This document shows positions 1 to 8,503 of a stretch of 39,227 nucleotides of DNA, piece by piece. Position numbers and translations under genes: made by a program. This DNA comes from Betaproteobacteria bacterium TMED156 (GTDB lineage Bacteria > Pseudomonadota > Gammaproteobacteria > Burkholderiales > Burkholderiaceae_A), in NCBI GenBank assembly GCA_002171155.1, contig NHHF01000126.1:1-39227 (forward strand), written 5' to 3'. Below the pieces are notes generated by a model, which was not told the DNA's origin, ran no database searches, and saw nothing but the letters and a program-made list of their open reading frames with translations. Numbering within the stretch: position 1 is the stretch's first letter; every line of letters begins with the position of its first letter.

Positions 1-80
1 GAGAGGGTTGGATTCGAACCAACGTAAGCTAAGCTAACAGATTTACAGTCTGCCTCCTTTAACCACTCGGACACCCCTCC
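1..80 (-). tRNA. tRNA-Tyr (GTA), 3' end cut by window edge
   Basis: Read on the minus strand, the RNA begins GGAGGGG at position 80. It has a long variable region typical of a class II tRNA, a T arm with the TTCGAAT loop, and an anticodon stem-loop containing CTGTAAA, which gives anticodon GTA (tyrosine). The acceptor stem pairs with the CCTCTC at the window start, with one G-T wobble. The last acceptor base, the discriminator and any CCA fall outside the window. Confidence 0.93.
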
Positions 81-118
81 GACCGAACCCTAAATTGTCA
101 TTCAATCTACTAATTATG

Positions 119-1267
119 TCAATAATTAGATAAGTAAGGGTGGGTGTTTCTTTTATATTTACTATCCTTTTGGAATTTGATGTTGTTTTTTTCTTTAATT
201 GATAAAGAACTAAATTCCTCTCTGATCACTAAAAAATCTACTGATTTGTTGGTTTTTTCATCTTTATATGAAATTCTAACAGGAAGATAATTATCAGAAG
301 GATCAAGCCAAAACGAAATCACACCTGGTCTTCTGCTTTCGATGGTCGTGCTTTTTATTTTAATTGCCTCAACTACCAATCCTCCAGGCAATACTATTTC
401 CTCTGGTAAATCTGATGTTAATGAAATTTCTTTGATTTTTTTTCTATTAAAAACAAAAAAAGAGGATAATTTTCCATAATCTATGTATAAATTTTTTTGT
501 GACAACCAAGATAGCTGAAAGACTAAACTTAAAGGATCTTGAAGATTTTCACCGTCGAAAGTTTTGGTCTCGTTTAAAGAAGAAAAGTATAAATTGGTTT
601 TTGATTGATTCACTTCGACGTAACTTTCACCTCTTCTTGGGGTATTTTCTCTATAAAATTCTGGTGTCAAACCTTCACTATTAATTTTTCCTTTACTGAA
701 ATAAAACAACGGTTTGCTTACAAAAATTGAGGCCCAACCAATGATTTCTGCCTTCAAAAATAATTCGTAATTTTCCTTTGAAGGATATCTAACTTCTAAA
801 AACCCCTTTCCTATAGGAGTTGAAGTTAGCTGATAATCACCAAAATAAACCAGAATTGATAATTTCCCTGGATTTGGAAGGTAGTCTCTAGGCGCTAAAG
901 AGTCTGTTTTTTGAGTTGTATTTTTTTTCCCTTGAATTTTTTCTTCCCGATTTGATTCGAGTAATTCAGGCTGTTCACTCTTATTCGCATTAAAATTTTC
1001 CGTGTTTTCTCTAACTAAATTTTGATTAATGTATTGGTTTTTTTTAGATATTGGTTTTTTTGTATGTTTTTCTTGTATATTTTTTTTCGAACCACTATCA
1101 ATTTTAGTTATTTGATCTTTTGAATTGTTAAATGTTAGATATATTCTGTCTAATTGTTCCTGTTCAGGCACGTAATCAACATCAAATTGCAGATTTAATA
1201 GGCTTACAAGAAAAAAATGTAAGAAGATTGCTGATATTAAAGAATAACTTAAAAATTTTTTGTTCAC
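119..1267 (-). CDS. membrane-anchored DUF3108 domain protein
   Basis: The 382-residue product has one hydrophobic N-terminal segment (about residues 8-27) that looks like an uncleaved inner-membrane anchor. A polar, Lys/Asn/Gln-rich linker follows (about 45-130), then a DUF3108-like domain from about residue 135 to the end. That domain carries the usual beta-rich pattern with a G-x-G-x-L-E-V-R segment and a Q-D-P-L-S-L-x-F-Q-L motif around 240-252. The architecture, an anchor plus a linker reaching into the periplasm, resembles TonB-like proteins, but no TonB C-terminal domain is present. DUF3108 proteins are exported proteins of unknown function, common in betaproteobacteria. The gene diverges from the PhaM-like gene, with about 58 bases between them that must hold both promoters. 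Confidence 0.8.
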   Translation of the reverse strand: MNKKFLSYSLISAIFLHFFLVSLLNLQFDVDYVPEQEQLDRIYLTFNNSKDQITKIDSGSKKNIQEKHTKKPISKKNQYINQNLVRENTENFNANKSEQPELLESNREEKIQGKKNTTQKTDSLAPRDYLPNPGKLSILVYFGDYQLTSTPIGKGFLEVRYPSKENYELFLKAEIIGWASIFVSKPLFYFSKGKINSEGLTPEFYRENTPRRGESYVEVNQSKTNLYFSSLNETKTFDGENLQDPLSLVFQLSWLSQKNLYIDYGKLSSFFVFNRKKIKEISLTSDLPEEIVLPGGLVVEAIKIKSTTIESRRPGVISFWLDPSDNYLPVRISYKDEKTNKSVDFLVIREEFSSLSIKEKNNIKFQKDSKYKRNTHPYLSNY

Positions 1268-1325
1268 TATATAAATATAATCATATAATTTGGTATTAAC
1301 GTAACAGTATATTTTTTCAATTAAT

Positions 1326-1778
1326 ATGTCACAAAAAAAACCACAAAACGATTTTGATTTTTTATTTCCACCTTGGACAAATTTTATAAATAATTTTGTA
1401 AATGAAAATAAGGCTGATAGTCAGTCATTTGAAGATTTTGATCAAAAGATCGAGGAACTCAGATCTGTAGAAAAATGGTTGAAAATGAATTTATCAATCC
1501 TCCAAACAACTATTAATGGTTTAGAAATCAACAAAAAGGCCATGGAAACATTTAATAATAAAAGCAGTGAAAAAAGTGGGGTTGATGAAACTATGAGTGA
1601 TTTAGATAAGTCAACTAATAATATCTCTAAGGCTTTTGATGATGCTACGTCAAAATGGTGGGAAAATGTTGAGAATCAAATGCAGAGTTTTGTTAATGTT
1701 GCTTCTCAAGATAATGCTTCTAGCAAAGTTCAAAATAAAAAGAAAACAAATAGGAAAAAAAGAGGGGCTCAAACTTAA
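1326..1778 (+). CDS. phaM: PhaM-like polyhydroxyalkanoate granule/nucleoid regulator
   Basis: The protein has 150 residues. Its core (about 38-75) reads as the PhaM helical motif: acidic D-x-K-I-E-E-L-R-x-V-E-x-W-L, then N-L-x-x-L-x-x-T-I-x-x-L-E. The C-terminus (about 135-150) is very basic, with runs of K and R, matching the Lys-rich DNA-binding tail of PhaM. In Ralstonia/Cupriavidus, PhaM binds PHA granules, activates PHA synthase and attaches granules to the nucleoid. The hydrophobic helix expected of a phasin is weak, and no PHA synthase gene lies in the window, so an actual PHA role here is inferred. It is the first gene of a long plus-strand series. The family call is good; the function is moderately sure. 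Confidence 0.72.
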   Translation: MSQKKPQNDFDFLFPPWTNFINNFVNENKADSQSFEDFDQKIEELRSVEKWLKMNLSILQTTINGLEINKKAMETFNNKSSEKSGVDETMSDLDKSTNNISKAFDDATSKWWENVENQMQSFVNVASQDNASSKVQNKKKTNRKKRGAQT

Positions 1779-1849
1779 AATCTTTGAAACTGAATCATTA
1801 AATAACAAAGTTATGCTAAAAATCTTTGCTTTGAAAGGACCAATACTCA

Positions 1850-2485
1850 ATGAATTTTAAAAAGCTTTATTGCTTGCGCAAAATTAATAATACGTACATT
1901 TTAAAAGATTATTTTTTATTATTTATTTTGATATTTTCGCTCTTTTATGGAAAACCATTGTTTGCTCAAGAAATTGTTGATTCTCCAAATAGTCAATCTA
2001 TTTCATGTACAAATTTGTTGAATGTTAACTTTCCGAGACTACAAGATGAAAAAATTACTAATCTATGTGATTTTCAGGGTAAAGTTATACTAGTTGTAAA
2101 TACTGCGAGTTTTTGTGGATTCACAAAACAATATAGAGGTCTCGAAAAATTATATAAAAAGTATAAGGATTCAGGTTTGGTTGTACTTGGATTTCCATCG
2201 AACGATTTTGGTAAACAAGAACCTGGATCAAATAAAGAAATTGCAGATTTTTGTGAAAATACATACGGAGTAAAGTTCCCAATGTTCGCTAAATCAATTG
2301 TTAGAGGTTCAGAAGCAAATGTTTTATTTTTTAAATTAGCGTCTTTGTCTGAAGAACCTCGATGGAATTTTCATAAATACTTGATAAATAAAAATGGTGA
2401 GTTTGTAAGAAGTTACAGCAGTTTTACATCACCTAACAGCAGAAAATTAATTCTAGATATAGAAAAGTTACTAGCTAAATCTTGA
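1850..2485 (+). CDS. exported glutathione peroxidase family protein (thiol peroxidase)
   Basis: The 211-residue protein has an N-terminal hydrophobic segment (about 18-38) ending in a plausible signal-peptidase site (P-L-F-A-Q), so it is probably periplasmic. The peroxidase domain follows: peroxidatic Cys89 in N-T-A-S-F-C-G, Gln123 in G-K-Q-E-P-G, Cys135 at the resolving position in D-F-C-E, and Trp172-Asn173 in R-W-N-F. These complete the Cys/Gln/Trp/Asn catalytic set. Bacterial members usually reduce hydrogen or lipid peroxides using thioredoxin rather than glutathione, and the second Cys supports that. The extra 40 N-terminal residues make it longer than the cytosolic BtuE-type enzyme of about 180 residues. 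The stop lies just before folE2, and lipid peroxide defence would fit the lipid-modifying genes downstream. Confidence 0.9.
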   Translation: MNFKKLYCLRKINNTYILKDYFLLFILIFSLFYGKPLFAQEIVDSPNSQSISCTNLLNVNFPRLQDEKITNLCDFQGKVILVVNTASFCGFTKQYRGLEKLYKKYKDSGLVVLGFPSNDFGKQEPGSNKEIADFCENTYGVKFPMFAKSIVRGSEANVLFFKLASLSEEPRWNFHKYLINKNGEFVRSYSSFTSPNSRKLILDIEKLLAKS

Positions 2486-2511
2486 TAGAAAAAATCAATA
2501 AAGGACTATTA

Positions 2512-3336
2512 ATGAACGCTCCCGAGCAATTTTCCACAGTTACTCTTCCAGATGTGCAATCTGAGTCTGATGGCAGAGCTATAGAGATCCAGAGAGTTGG
2601 CATTCGAGGACTGAAGTACCCTGTAGTAATATCTACGACTGGTGATAATCAGAATTCGATAGCAACTATTGACATGACAGTAAGTTTAGAAGCCTCAATA
2701 AAAGGTACACACATGTCAAGGTTTGTTGAAATTTTTCAAGATCATAACATTGCTACTTCTGCCGTTTCATTAGTATCACTCGGAGAAAAAATGCTTGATA
2801 AGCTAGAAGCTAAGGCAGGATGGATAAAAATAAGTTTTCCTTATTTCATTAACAAAACTGCTCCTGTATCTGAAGTTAAAAGCCTAATGGATTACGCTGT
2901 GACTTGGGAATTGGAAATTAAAAAGAATGGATACAAAATCCCGTCACTAACGGTTATTGTTCCTGTCACCAGTCTCTGTCCATGTTCTAAAAATATTTCT
3001 GAATACGGTGCTCACAATCAACGCTCTCATATTTCAATAACTACTGACATAGTTGATTTATCACTATCGATCAATAAACTAATATTTCTCGCTGAAAATG
3101 CTGCCTCATGTGAATTATGGGGGCTTCTAAAAAGACCTGACGAGAAATATGTTACGGAAACCGCATACAATAATCCTAAATTTGTAGAGGATCTCGTTAG
3201 GGATGTTGCTATATCTTTGGAAAAACTCAAGGGTCAAGGTCAGATTTCTGGATATTCTGTTGAATCTGAAAACTTTGAATCCATTCACAACCATTCAGCT
3301 TTTGCACGAATAGACAAGAGGAAAAGATTACCTTAA
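2512..3336 (+). CDS. folE2: GTP cyclohydrolase FolE2 (type IB)
   Basis: The product forms 7,8-dihydroneopterin triphosphate from GTP, the first step of folate and other pterin synthesis. The 274-residue protein has the COG1469 hallmarks: G-x-H-M-S-R-F near residues 65-71, the catalytic S-L-C-P-C-S-K with Cys156 and Cys158, and an E-Y-G-A-H-N-Q-R-S-H segment around 164-173. The ATG at 2512 was chosen because AAAGGA lies about six bases upstream and the protein then begins like other FolE2 proteins (M-N-A-P). An in-frame TTG at 2482 is less likely. FolE2 is the metal-promiscuous alternative to zinc-dependent FolE, often kept under zinc limitation; whether FolE is also present cannot be seen. 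The gene sits 11 bases before the FAD enzyme gene. Confidence 0.95.
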   Translation: MNAPEQFSTVTLPDVQSESDGRAIEIQRVGIRGLKYPVVISTTGDNQNSIATIDMTVSLEASIKGTHMSRFVEIFQDHNIATSAVSLVSLGEKMLDKLEAKAGWIKISFPYFINKTAPVSEVKSLMDYAVTWELEIKKNGYKIPSLTVIVPVTSLCPCSKNISEYGAHNQRSHISITTDIVDLSLSINKLIFLAENAASCELWGLLKRPDEKYVTETAYNNPKFVEDLVRDVAISLEKLKGQGQISGYSVESENFESIHNHSAFARIDKRKRLP

Positions 3337-3346
3337 ATTCAGATCG

Positions 3347-4669
3347 ATGAGTCGAGCAAAAACAATAGCTGTTATTGGTAGCGGCGTTGCTGGAATTTCT
3401 GCTGTATGGCACTTAGACCCTAGTATAAAAGTAATATTTTATGAGATTAATTCTCGTTTAGGTGGTCACACACATACACACACAATAGAAATAGAAGATG
3501 AAAAAATTTCTGTCGATAGTGGATTTATTGTTTTTAACAAGCCAAATTATCCAAACTTTATTAAATGGCTAGAAATTTTGAAAGTCGAGTGGGCTAGGTC
3601 AAACATGTCATTTTCATTTTCATTGGACAATGGTAGTTTTGAATGGTCAGGTAAAAGTCTAAGTTCTGTATTTGCTCAAAAATCAAATTTCTTTTCTCTG
3701 AAGTTCTATAACATGCTGTTCGAAATCAACAAATTTAATAAGCTTGGTATACAACTTTTCCATAACCCATCTGCAATAAAAAATTTAACTATTGAGCAAT
3801 TTTTAAAAACTAACAAATTTGGAGATTATTTTATAGAGCGTTATTTGTATCCTATGGCTTCTTCAATTTGGTCTTCACCTCAAAAGAAAATTACAAACTT
3901 TCCTGCAGTTAGTTTGATAACTTTTTTTTATAATCATGGTTTGTTAAGGCTAACAAATCATTTTGATTGGTACTCTATCAAAGGAGGAAGCAATAAATAT
4001 ATTGATAAATTTCTTGAGTCTATGTTGCAAAAAAAACGAAATTTTAATTTAAAACTAAATCACGAAGTTAAAAAGATTAACTTTGCACAAAATGGAAAAA
4101 ATAATTATCAAATAAATATTGCAGGTTTAAAAAAAGATGAAGACACTACTTTTGAAACGACTGTTGACGGAGTAATTCTTGCTTGTCATTCAAATGATTC
4201 TTCTAAAATAATTTTCGAAGAACACCCTAGTCAAAAATTATTAAAAAAAATAAATTTTCAAGAAAATGTTGCTACTTTACATTTAGATACTTCCTTAATG
4301 CCAAAAATTAAAAATGTTTGGTCAGCTTGGAATTACAATTCTTTACATAACTTTGAGTCGTGTTCGGACTTACCAGTCGTTAGCTATTGGATGAATACTT
4401 TGCAAGATTTACAAACATCCCAAAATATTTTTGTGACTCTCAATTCTGAAAATAACATTAGAAAAGATCTAGTAATCAAATCAATGAAATATGAACACCC
4501 TTTATTTGACATTGATTCAAAAATTGCGCAATCGAATTTTAAAAATGTTCAGGGAATTAAGAATATATGGTTTGCTGGAGCATGGTTAGGACATGGGTTT
4601 CATGAGGATGGATTTATTTCCGGCAAGAGTGCTGCAGTAGAAGTTAATAATAAATTTGTTACTGGCTAA
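3347..4669 (+). CDS. FAD-dependent amine-oxidase-like oxidoreductase of the DUF1365/CFA lipid cluster
   Basis: The 440-residue protein starts with a dinucleotide-binding motif, G-S-G-V-A-G at residues 11-16, then an acidic residue at the end of strand 2 (Glu33) and the amine-oxidase type R-L-G-G at 37-40 followed by H-T. The C-terminus has the second FAD-contacting pattern (W-F-A-G-A-W-L-G-H-G-F-H-E-D-G, about 411-425). This family (COG2907, predicted NAD/FAD-binding protein) is almost always next to DUF1365 and cyclopropane-synthase-like genes, as here, and is thought to act on phospholipid acyl chains, for instance as a desaturase. That assignment is inference. Its stop overlaps the start of the DUF1365 gene by one base, which indicates translational coupling. 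Confidence 0.85.
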   Translation: MSRAKTIAVIGSGVAGISAVWHLDPSIKVIFYEINSRLGGHTHTHTIEIEDEKISVDSGFIVFNKPNYPNFIKWLEILKVEWARSNMSFSFSLDNGSFEWSGKSLSSVFAQKSNFFSLKFYNMLFEINKFNKLGIQLFHNPSAIKNLTIEQFLKTNKFGDYFIERYLYPMASSIWSSPQKKITNFPAVSLITFFYNHGLLRLTNHFDWYSIKGGSNKYIDKFLESMLQKKRNFNLKLNHEVKKINFAQNGKNNYQINIAGLKKDEDTTFETTVDGVILACHSNDSSKIIFEEHPSQKLLKKINFQENVATLHLDTSLMPKIKNVWSAWNYNSLHNFESCSDLPVVSYWMNTLQDLQTSQNIFVTLNSENNIRKDLVIKSMKYEHPLFDIDSKIAQSNFKNVQGIKNIWFAGAWLGHGFHEDGFISGKSAAVEVNNKFVTG

Positions 4670-5433
4670 TGGAAAAATTACAAAAAAACCAAATAAAAGT
4701 TTTTTTTTCTAAGATTTTTCACAAAAGGCTAAATCCAAAAATACATGAGTTCAGGTATAACAACCTTTACATTTCGATTCCAATTCGAACATATTTTAAT
4801 AATAAAAAAAATGGTAATTTTTTTATTGGATTAAATAGATATTCATTAATTTCAGTCAGTAATGTTCATCACGGCAATGGTGAATCAATGCTTAAATGGA
4901 TAGAAGATATTTTAAAAAAAAATAATATAAATAATGCAAATGGAGAGATTTGGTTATCAACTTTCCCTCGAATTTTAGGTTTTGGGTTTGAGCCCGTTAG
5001 TTTTTGGTTTTGTGAAAATGTTAGAGAGAAAACTGTTGCAATAATTGTTGAAGTTAACAATACATTTGGACAAAGAGATGTTTATGTTTTACCTGCTTCT
5101 AAATCGAATAACAATATAAAAAATGGAGAAACTCTATCTTCAAAAAAGAAATTTTATGTTTCTCCGTTTATTGAAATAAAAGGTAAATACAACTTTCGAT
5201 TTTACAGGAGTAACCATTCTAATAAAGAAACATCAAGAATTGAACTTGTTAACAACAATAAAACTCTAATAGTTACTTCAATTTCTGCAAAAACTATGCA
5301 ACGTGACTCTTTATTTTTTCAAATCTCACTAATATACCTCTTTTTTTTACCTCTACTTACTTTGCTAAGGATTCACTGGCAAGCGGCAAAACTATGGCTT
5401 AAAGGTCTTAAATTAGTGCCCAGGAAAATTTAA
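4669..5433 (+). CDS. DUF1365 domain protein
   Basis: The 254-residue protein has the DUF1365 signature. It opens with S-K-I-F-H-K-R-L-N-P-K-I-H-E-F-R-Y (about 14-30), then a H-G-N-G-E-S segment, P-R-I-L-G-F-G-F-E-P-V-S-F-W (about 100-113) and K-K-F-Y-V-S-P-F (about 158-165). A hydrophobic segment around 215-232 may touch the membrane. The family has no proven biochemical activity; it travels with the FAD enzyme upstream and the CFA-like methyltransferase downstream in many proteobacteria, so a role in making or presenting modified fatty acyl chains is inferred. The start overlaps the preceding stop, and only six bases separate it from the methyltransferase gene. Confidence 0.85.
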   Translation: MEKLQKNQIKVFFSKIFHKRLNPKIHEFRYNNLYISIPIRTYFNNKKNGNFFIGLNRYSLISVSNVHHGNGESMLKWIEDILKKNNINNANGEIWLSTFPRILGFGFEPVSFWFCENVREKTVAIIVEVNNTFGQRDVYVLPASKSNNNIKNGETLSSKKKFYVSPFIEIKGKYNFRFYRSNHSNKETSRIELVNNNKTLIVTSISAKTMQRDSLFFQISLIYLFFLPLLTLLRIHWQAAKLWLKGLKLVPRKI

Positions 5434-5439
5434 CTAACT

Positions 5440-6678
5440 ATGACAAAATACTTTTTTACTTTTTTAAAAAAACTTTTTTCTCTAAAATCCATTATAAATA
5501 ATTTGAAAATACAGTTGGTTCTAAAGCTTCTTAAAGGTGTTGATTATGGTCAACTTGTTTTGTTAACACCTGAAGGAAACTTAATTAAATTTTCAGGAAA
5601 GAAAAATCCCGAGGTTGTGCACGCCGAATTAAATTTATATACCTGGAATGCTTTAAATGTAGCACTTTTAAAAGGGGATGTTGGGTTTGCTGAGGCTTTT
5701 ATGGAAAACCAATGGTCAACGAAAAATTTAGCTAATTTATTTGAATTCGTTTCACTAAATAGAAATTCTTTAAGTAAGGTAATTGGTGGTAATAAATTAT
5801 TTTTAATATATGAATGGATAACGCACAAACTAAGGTTTAATTCTCAAAGAAACGCAAGGTCAAATATAAAGGCTCACTATGATTTGAGCAATGAATTTTA
5901 TAAACTTTTTTTAGACTCCACCATGACATATTCGAGTGCTTATTACGGTGACACAAAGCGGTTAAGTTTAGAAGAAGCTCAAATTAAGAAAATGACAGAG
6001 GCTTTTCTGTCAATAGAAGCAAATAAAAAAGAACTATCGGTTCTTGAAATTGGTTTTGGCTGGGGGGGGTTCGCTAAACAACTTCTTGAGAACACATATT
6101 CAAATTATTACGGAATTACACTATCTACCAATCAACATGAATTTGCTAAGTCATTTCTTTCTAGAGAGGTTTCCAACAAGAGAGCAAAATTAGAAATATT
6201 AGATTATCGAAATTTAGTAGGAAAGTTCGATGCAATTGTTTCAATAGAAATGTTTGAAGCAGTAGGTCAAGCATATTGGAAAAAATATTTTTCAACTTTG
6301 AAAAAACATTTAAAACCAAATGGTAAAGCATTAATTCAAACTATACTTATTGATGAATCGAAATATAAGGAATACTGCAATGGAGTTGATTTTATCAAAA
6401 CTTATATCTTCCCCGGTGGCATGTTAGCTACCGAAAAAATATTTAAGTCCCTTGCCACTGAGGCTAATTTTAATATTTCAAAAGAGCTCTGGTTTAATAA
6501 GGACTACGCAAAAACTTTACATGAGTGGCAGAATTTATTTGAAAAAAACATAAATAAAATAGAAAGGCTTGGGTTTGATTTCAAGTTTTGTAACATGTGG
6601 AGATTTTATCTAGCATACTGCGAGGCTGGCTTCAGAACTGGTGATCTAAAAGTCGTGCAATTTACCTTAAAAAATTAG
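5440..6678 (+). CDS. cyclopropane-fatty-acid-synthase-like SAM methyltransferase
   Basis: This 412-residue protein belongs to the CfaA/Cfa family, which transfers a methyl group from SAM to the double bond of phospholipid acyl chains. Visible motifs are A-H-Y-D-L-S-N-E-F-Y (145-154), SAM motif I L-E-I-G-F-G-W-G-G (202-210), G-I-T-L-S-T-N-Q (225-232), S-I-E-M-F-E-A-V-G (268-276) and Y-I-F-P-G-G (322-327). The acidic residue Glu273 and Tyr356 of the canonical active site are kept. However, the conserved Cys of Y-S-C-A-Y is Ser166, and the His of L-x-H-T-I-G is Gln300. Those two positions help bind bicarbonate in true cyclopropane synthases, so the enzyme may make methyl-branched unsaturated chains rather than cyclopropanes (inference). 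It sits between DUF1365 and the chalcone-isomerase-like gene. Confidence 0.9.
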   Translation: MTKYFFTFLKKLFSLKSIINNLKIQLVLKLLKGVDYGQLVLLTPEGNLIKFSGKKNPEVVHAELNLYTWNALNVALLKGDVGFAEAFMENQWSTKNLANLFEFVSLNRNSLSKVIGGNKLFLIYEWITHKLRFNSQRNARSNIKAHYDLSNEFYKLFLDSTMTYSSAYYGDTKRLSLEEAQIKKMTEAFLSIEANKKELSVLEIGFGWGGFAKQLLENTYSNYYGITLSTNQHEFAKSFLSREVSNKRAKLEILDYRNLVGKFDAIVSIEMFEAVGQAYWKKYFSTLKKHLKPNGKALIQTILIDESKYKEYCNGVDFIKTYIFPGGMLATEKIFKSLATEANFNISKELWFNKDYAKTLHEWQNLFEKNINKIERLGFDFKFCNMWRFYLAYCEAGFRTGDLKVVQFTLKN

Positions 6679-6680
6679 TT

Positions 6681-7244
6681 ATGAAATTAATTTTAAATTT
6701 TCTAATTGCCTTATTTTTTTTCCAAATTGGAATTTCACAGTGTAATGAAAAGACTTTTCCCCATAACTTTGCAAGACAAACTTGGATTACATTTTTAGGT
6801 GAATCATCGAAGTTAATTGGAAGTGGTAATTTATTTTTTTTCGGTTTCAAATTGTATGAGATTGCTTTAATTGGACCCAAGGAAATATCCTCAAAAAACT
6901 ATTTTGATTATAGTTTTGCATTGACGCTAAAGTATTCGAAAAGTTTTAATAAAGAAAGAATTGCAAATATAAGCAAAAAAGAAATTAATAAGTTAAAAAT
7001 TGCTAGCTCAGATGAAATAAAAATATGGCATAAATGGATGTTACAAAATTTTCCCGATATCACCTCAGGTGATACTCTTACTGGAATTTATTCTCCAAAA
7101 GATGGAATTCAAATATACTACAATAGGACTTTATTTGCAGAAAATGAAAGCATTAGTTTTGCAAAGGCTTTTTTCTCTATTTGGCTTCATGAAAAAACTA
7201 GTGAACCAAAACTTAGAAGAAAAATTTTAAATATTTCAAACTAA
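6681..7244 (+). CDS. exported chalcone-isomerase-like domain protein
   Basis: The 187-residue protein carries a clear N-terminal signal peptide (hydrophobic about 3-18, ending I-S-Q-C). The rest fits the bacterial chalcone-isomerase-like family: L-I-G-S-G-N-L-F-F-F-G-F-K-L-Y-E-I-A-L near residues 43-60 and a C-terminal W-L-H-E-K-T-S-E-P-K-L-R-R-K segment that is typical of these proteins. Bacterial members are secreted, and their substrate is unknown; the fold is shared with fatty-acid-binding proteins, which suits a lipid cluster. It starts two bases after the methyltransferase stop, and its own stop overlaps the transporter start. Periplasmic location is inferred from the signal peptide. 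Confidence 0.75.
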   Translation: MKLILNFLIALFFFQIGISQCNEKTFPHNFARQTWITFLGESSKLIGSGNLFFFGFKLYEIALIGPKEISSKNYFDYSFALTLKYSKSFNKERIANISKKEINKLKIASSDEIKIWHKWMLQNFPDITSGDTLTGIYSPKDGIQIYYNRTLFAENESISFAKAFFSIWLHEKTSEPKLRRKILNISN

Positions 7245-8471
7245 TGAAACCCTCCAAGAGTGAAGTTTTAAAATACGGTTTACCAGGTTTTTTATTTGCA
7301 TTCACTGCTTTACCCTTGTATTTATCTACTCCAATAATCTATGAGGGTATTTCCAATCTCTCACTAGCTACCATTGGAATTATTTTGATGATTGTTCGTT
7401 TTTCCGATGCAATTACAGATCCCATAGTAGGAAAGATGCTAGATAAGACTTCTAAACACAGGTTTATTAGATGGTTATTGCCATCAATGTTGATACTCAG
7501 TGTTAGTTTTTTTTTTTCTTATAAACCCTCCTAATTTATTTTCAAATATTTATGTTGTAATTATTTGGTTTTACTTTTTTCTAACGGTGGTTTCAATCTC
7601 AAATGGTGCGGCAACGCTCGCTTATCAAAGTTGGGTTGTTAGTTGGACAACCTCGTCTGAGAGTCAAATTAATTTAGTGACAAGTAGGGAAATGTTTACT
7701 CTTTTGGGAGTTATTGTAGCTTCTTATTTTGCAACTCAAAGAATGTTTTTTGAAATGTCAATAATAGTATTACTGTATTCTTTTTTTTCAGTAATAGCTT
7801 TAAAAACATTATCAAAAAATAAGTTGGTAAAAAAGAAAAAAAATATTAATGTACGTTTCCTAAGTGTTTTTTCTAAGAAAACTCGCAGAATGTTTTTGAT
7901 TTTTGGCCTTAATGCTTTTGCAAATTCTATACCTGCGATTTTATTTATCTTTTTTGTACAAGATATTTTACAATTAAGTAACAATAAGGCTGGTTTACTT
8001 TTGATTGTTTATTTTATATTTGCAATATTAAGTATGCCATTCTGGACTAGGGTTATTAATTCATTTAGCCCAAAATCAACATGGAGATTTGCAATCAGTC
8101 TTTCTATTTTTGGCTTCATATGGGCATTATTTGTCGGAACTGACAATTTTAAATATTTTTTAATTATATGTATCTTTACTGGTTTTGCACTAGGAGCTGA
8201 ATTGATCTGCCCTCCTATGATTCTAGCTACCAAAATTACTCAATTAGGCCATAATGGTGCTCTTGAGGGAAGTTACTTTGGTATTTTAAATTTATTTATT
8301 AAACTATCCTTGGCATTGGCCTCTGGAATGATCTTACCAATATTGTCATATTATGGATATACCTCCAGTGGAAACTCTTCTGAATTTTCTTTGACTCTTC
8401 TTCAGTTTTTTTATGCAGGTTTTCCTTGTATATTAAAGGCGTTTTGTTGGTTTGAGATAAGAAAAATTTGA
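7244..8471 (+). CDS. GPH-type MFS transporter, frameshifted at a T-run
   Basis: Two reading frames together encode one 12-helix transporter of about 408 residues. The first part runs from the ATG at 7244 to a stop at 7534 and contains the amphipathic loop motif R-F-S-D-A-I-T-D-P-I-V-G-K of the glycoside-pentoside-hexuronide:cation symporter group. The second continues from about 7500 to 8471 in another frame, with multiple hydrophobic helices. The junction is a run of eleven T at 7507-7517; removing one T joins the frames into a seamless protein. The gene may be a real pseudogene, a slippage-rescued gene or a sequencing error. Homologues in this cluster are of unknown substrate; transport of a lipid or lipid precursor is only a guess. 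It overlaps the previous stop by one base. Confidence 0.8.
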
Positions 8472-8492
8472 ATTTTTTTAGATAAACTCTAT

Positions 8493-8498
8493 AGAGGA
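8493..8498 (+). promoter_or_regulatory. ribosome binding site of the DUF3833 gene inside a small palindrome
   Basis: AGAGGA lies five bases before the ATG at 8504 and overlaps the right half of the 10-base palindrome CTCTATAGAG (8487-8496). Folding of this palindrome would hide part of the binding site, so it could weakly damp translation of the lipoprotein gene; that effect is inference. Confidence 0.45.
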
Positions 8499-8503
8499 TT
8501 TTT

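Noticed and set aside
6061..6069. G8 run in the methyltransferase as another frameshift site
   Set aside because: The frame is continuous through the run and encodes the conserved G-W-G-G motif; the C runs in hemE and mnmG are likewise in frame.
8487..8496. Palindrome CTCTATAGAG followed by GATTTTT as an intrinsic terminator
   Set aside because: The stem is AT-rich, has no loop, and its right half is the ribosome binding site of the lipoprotein gene.
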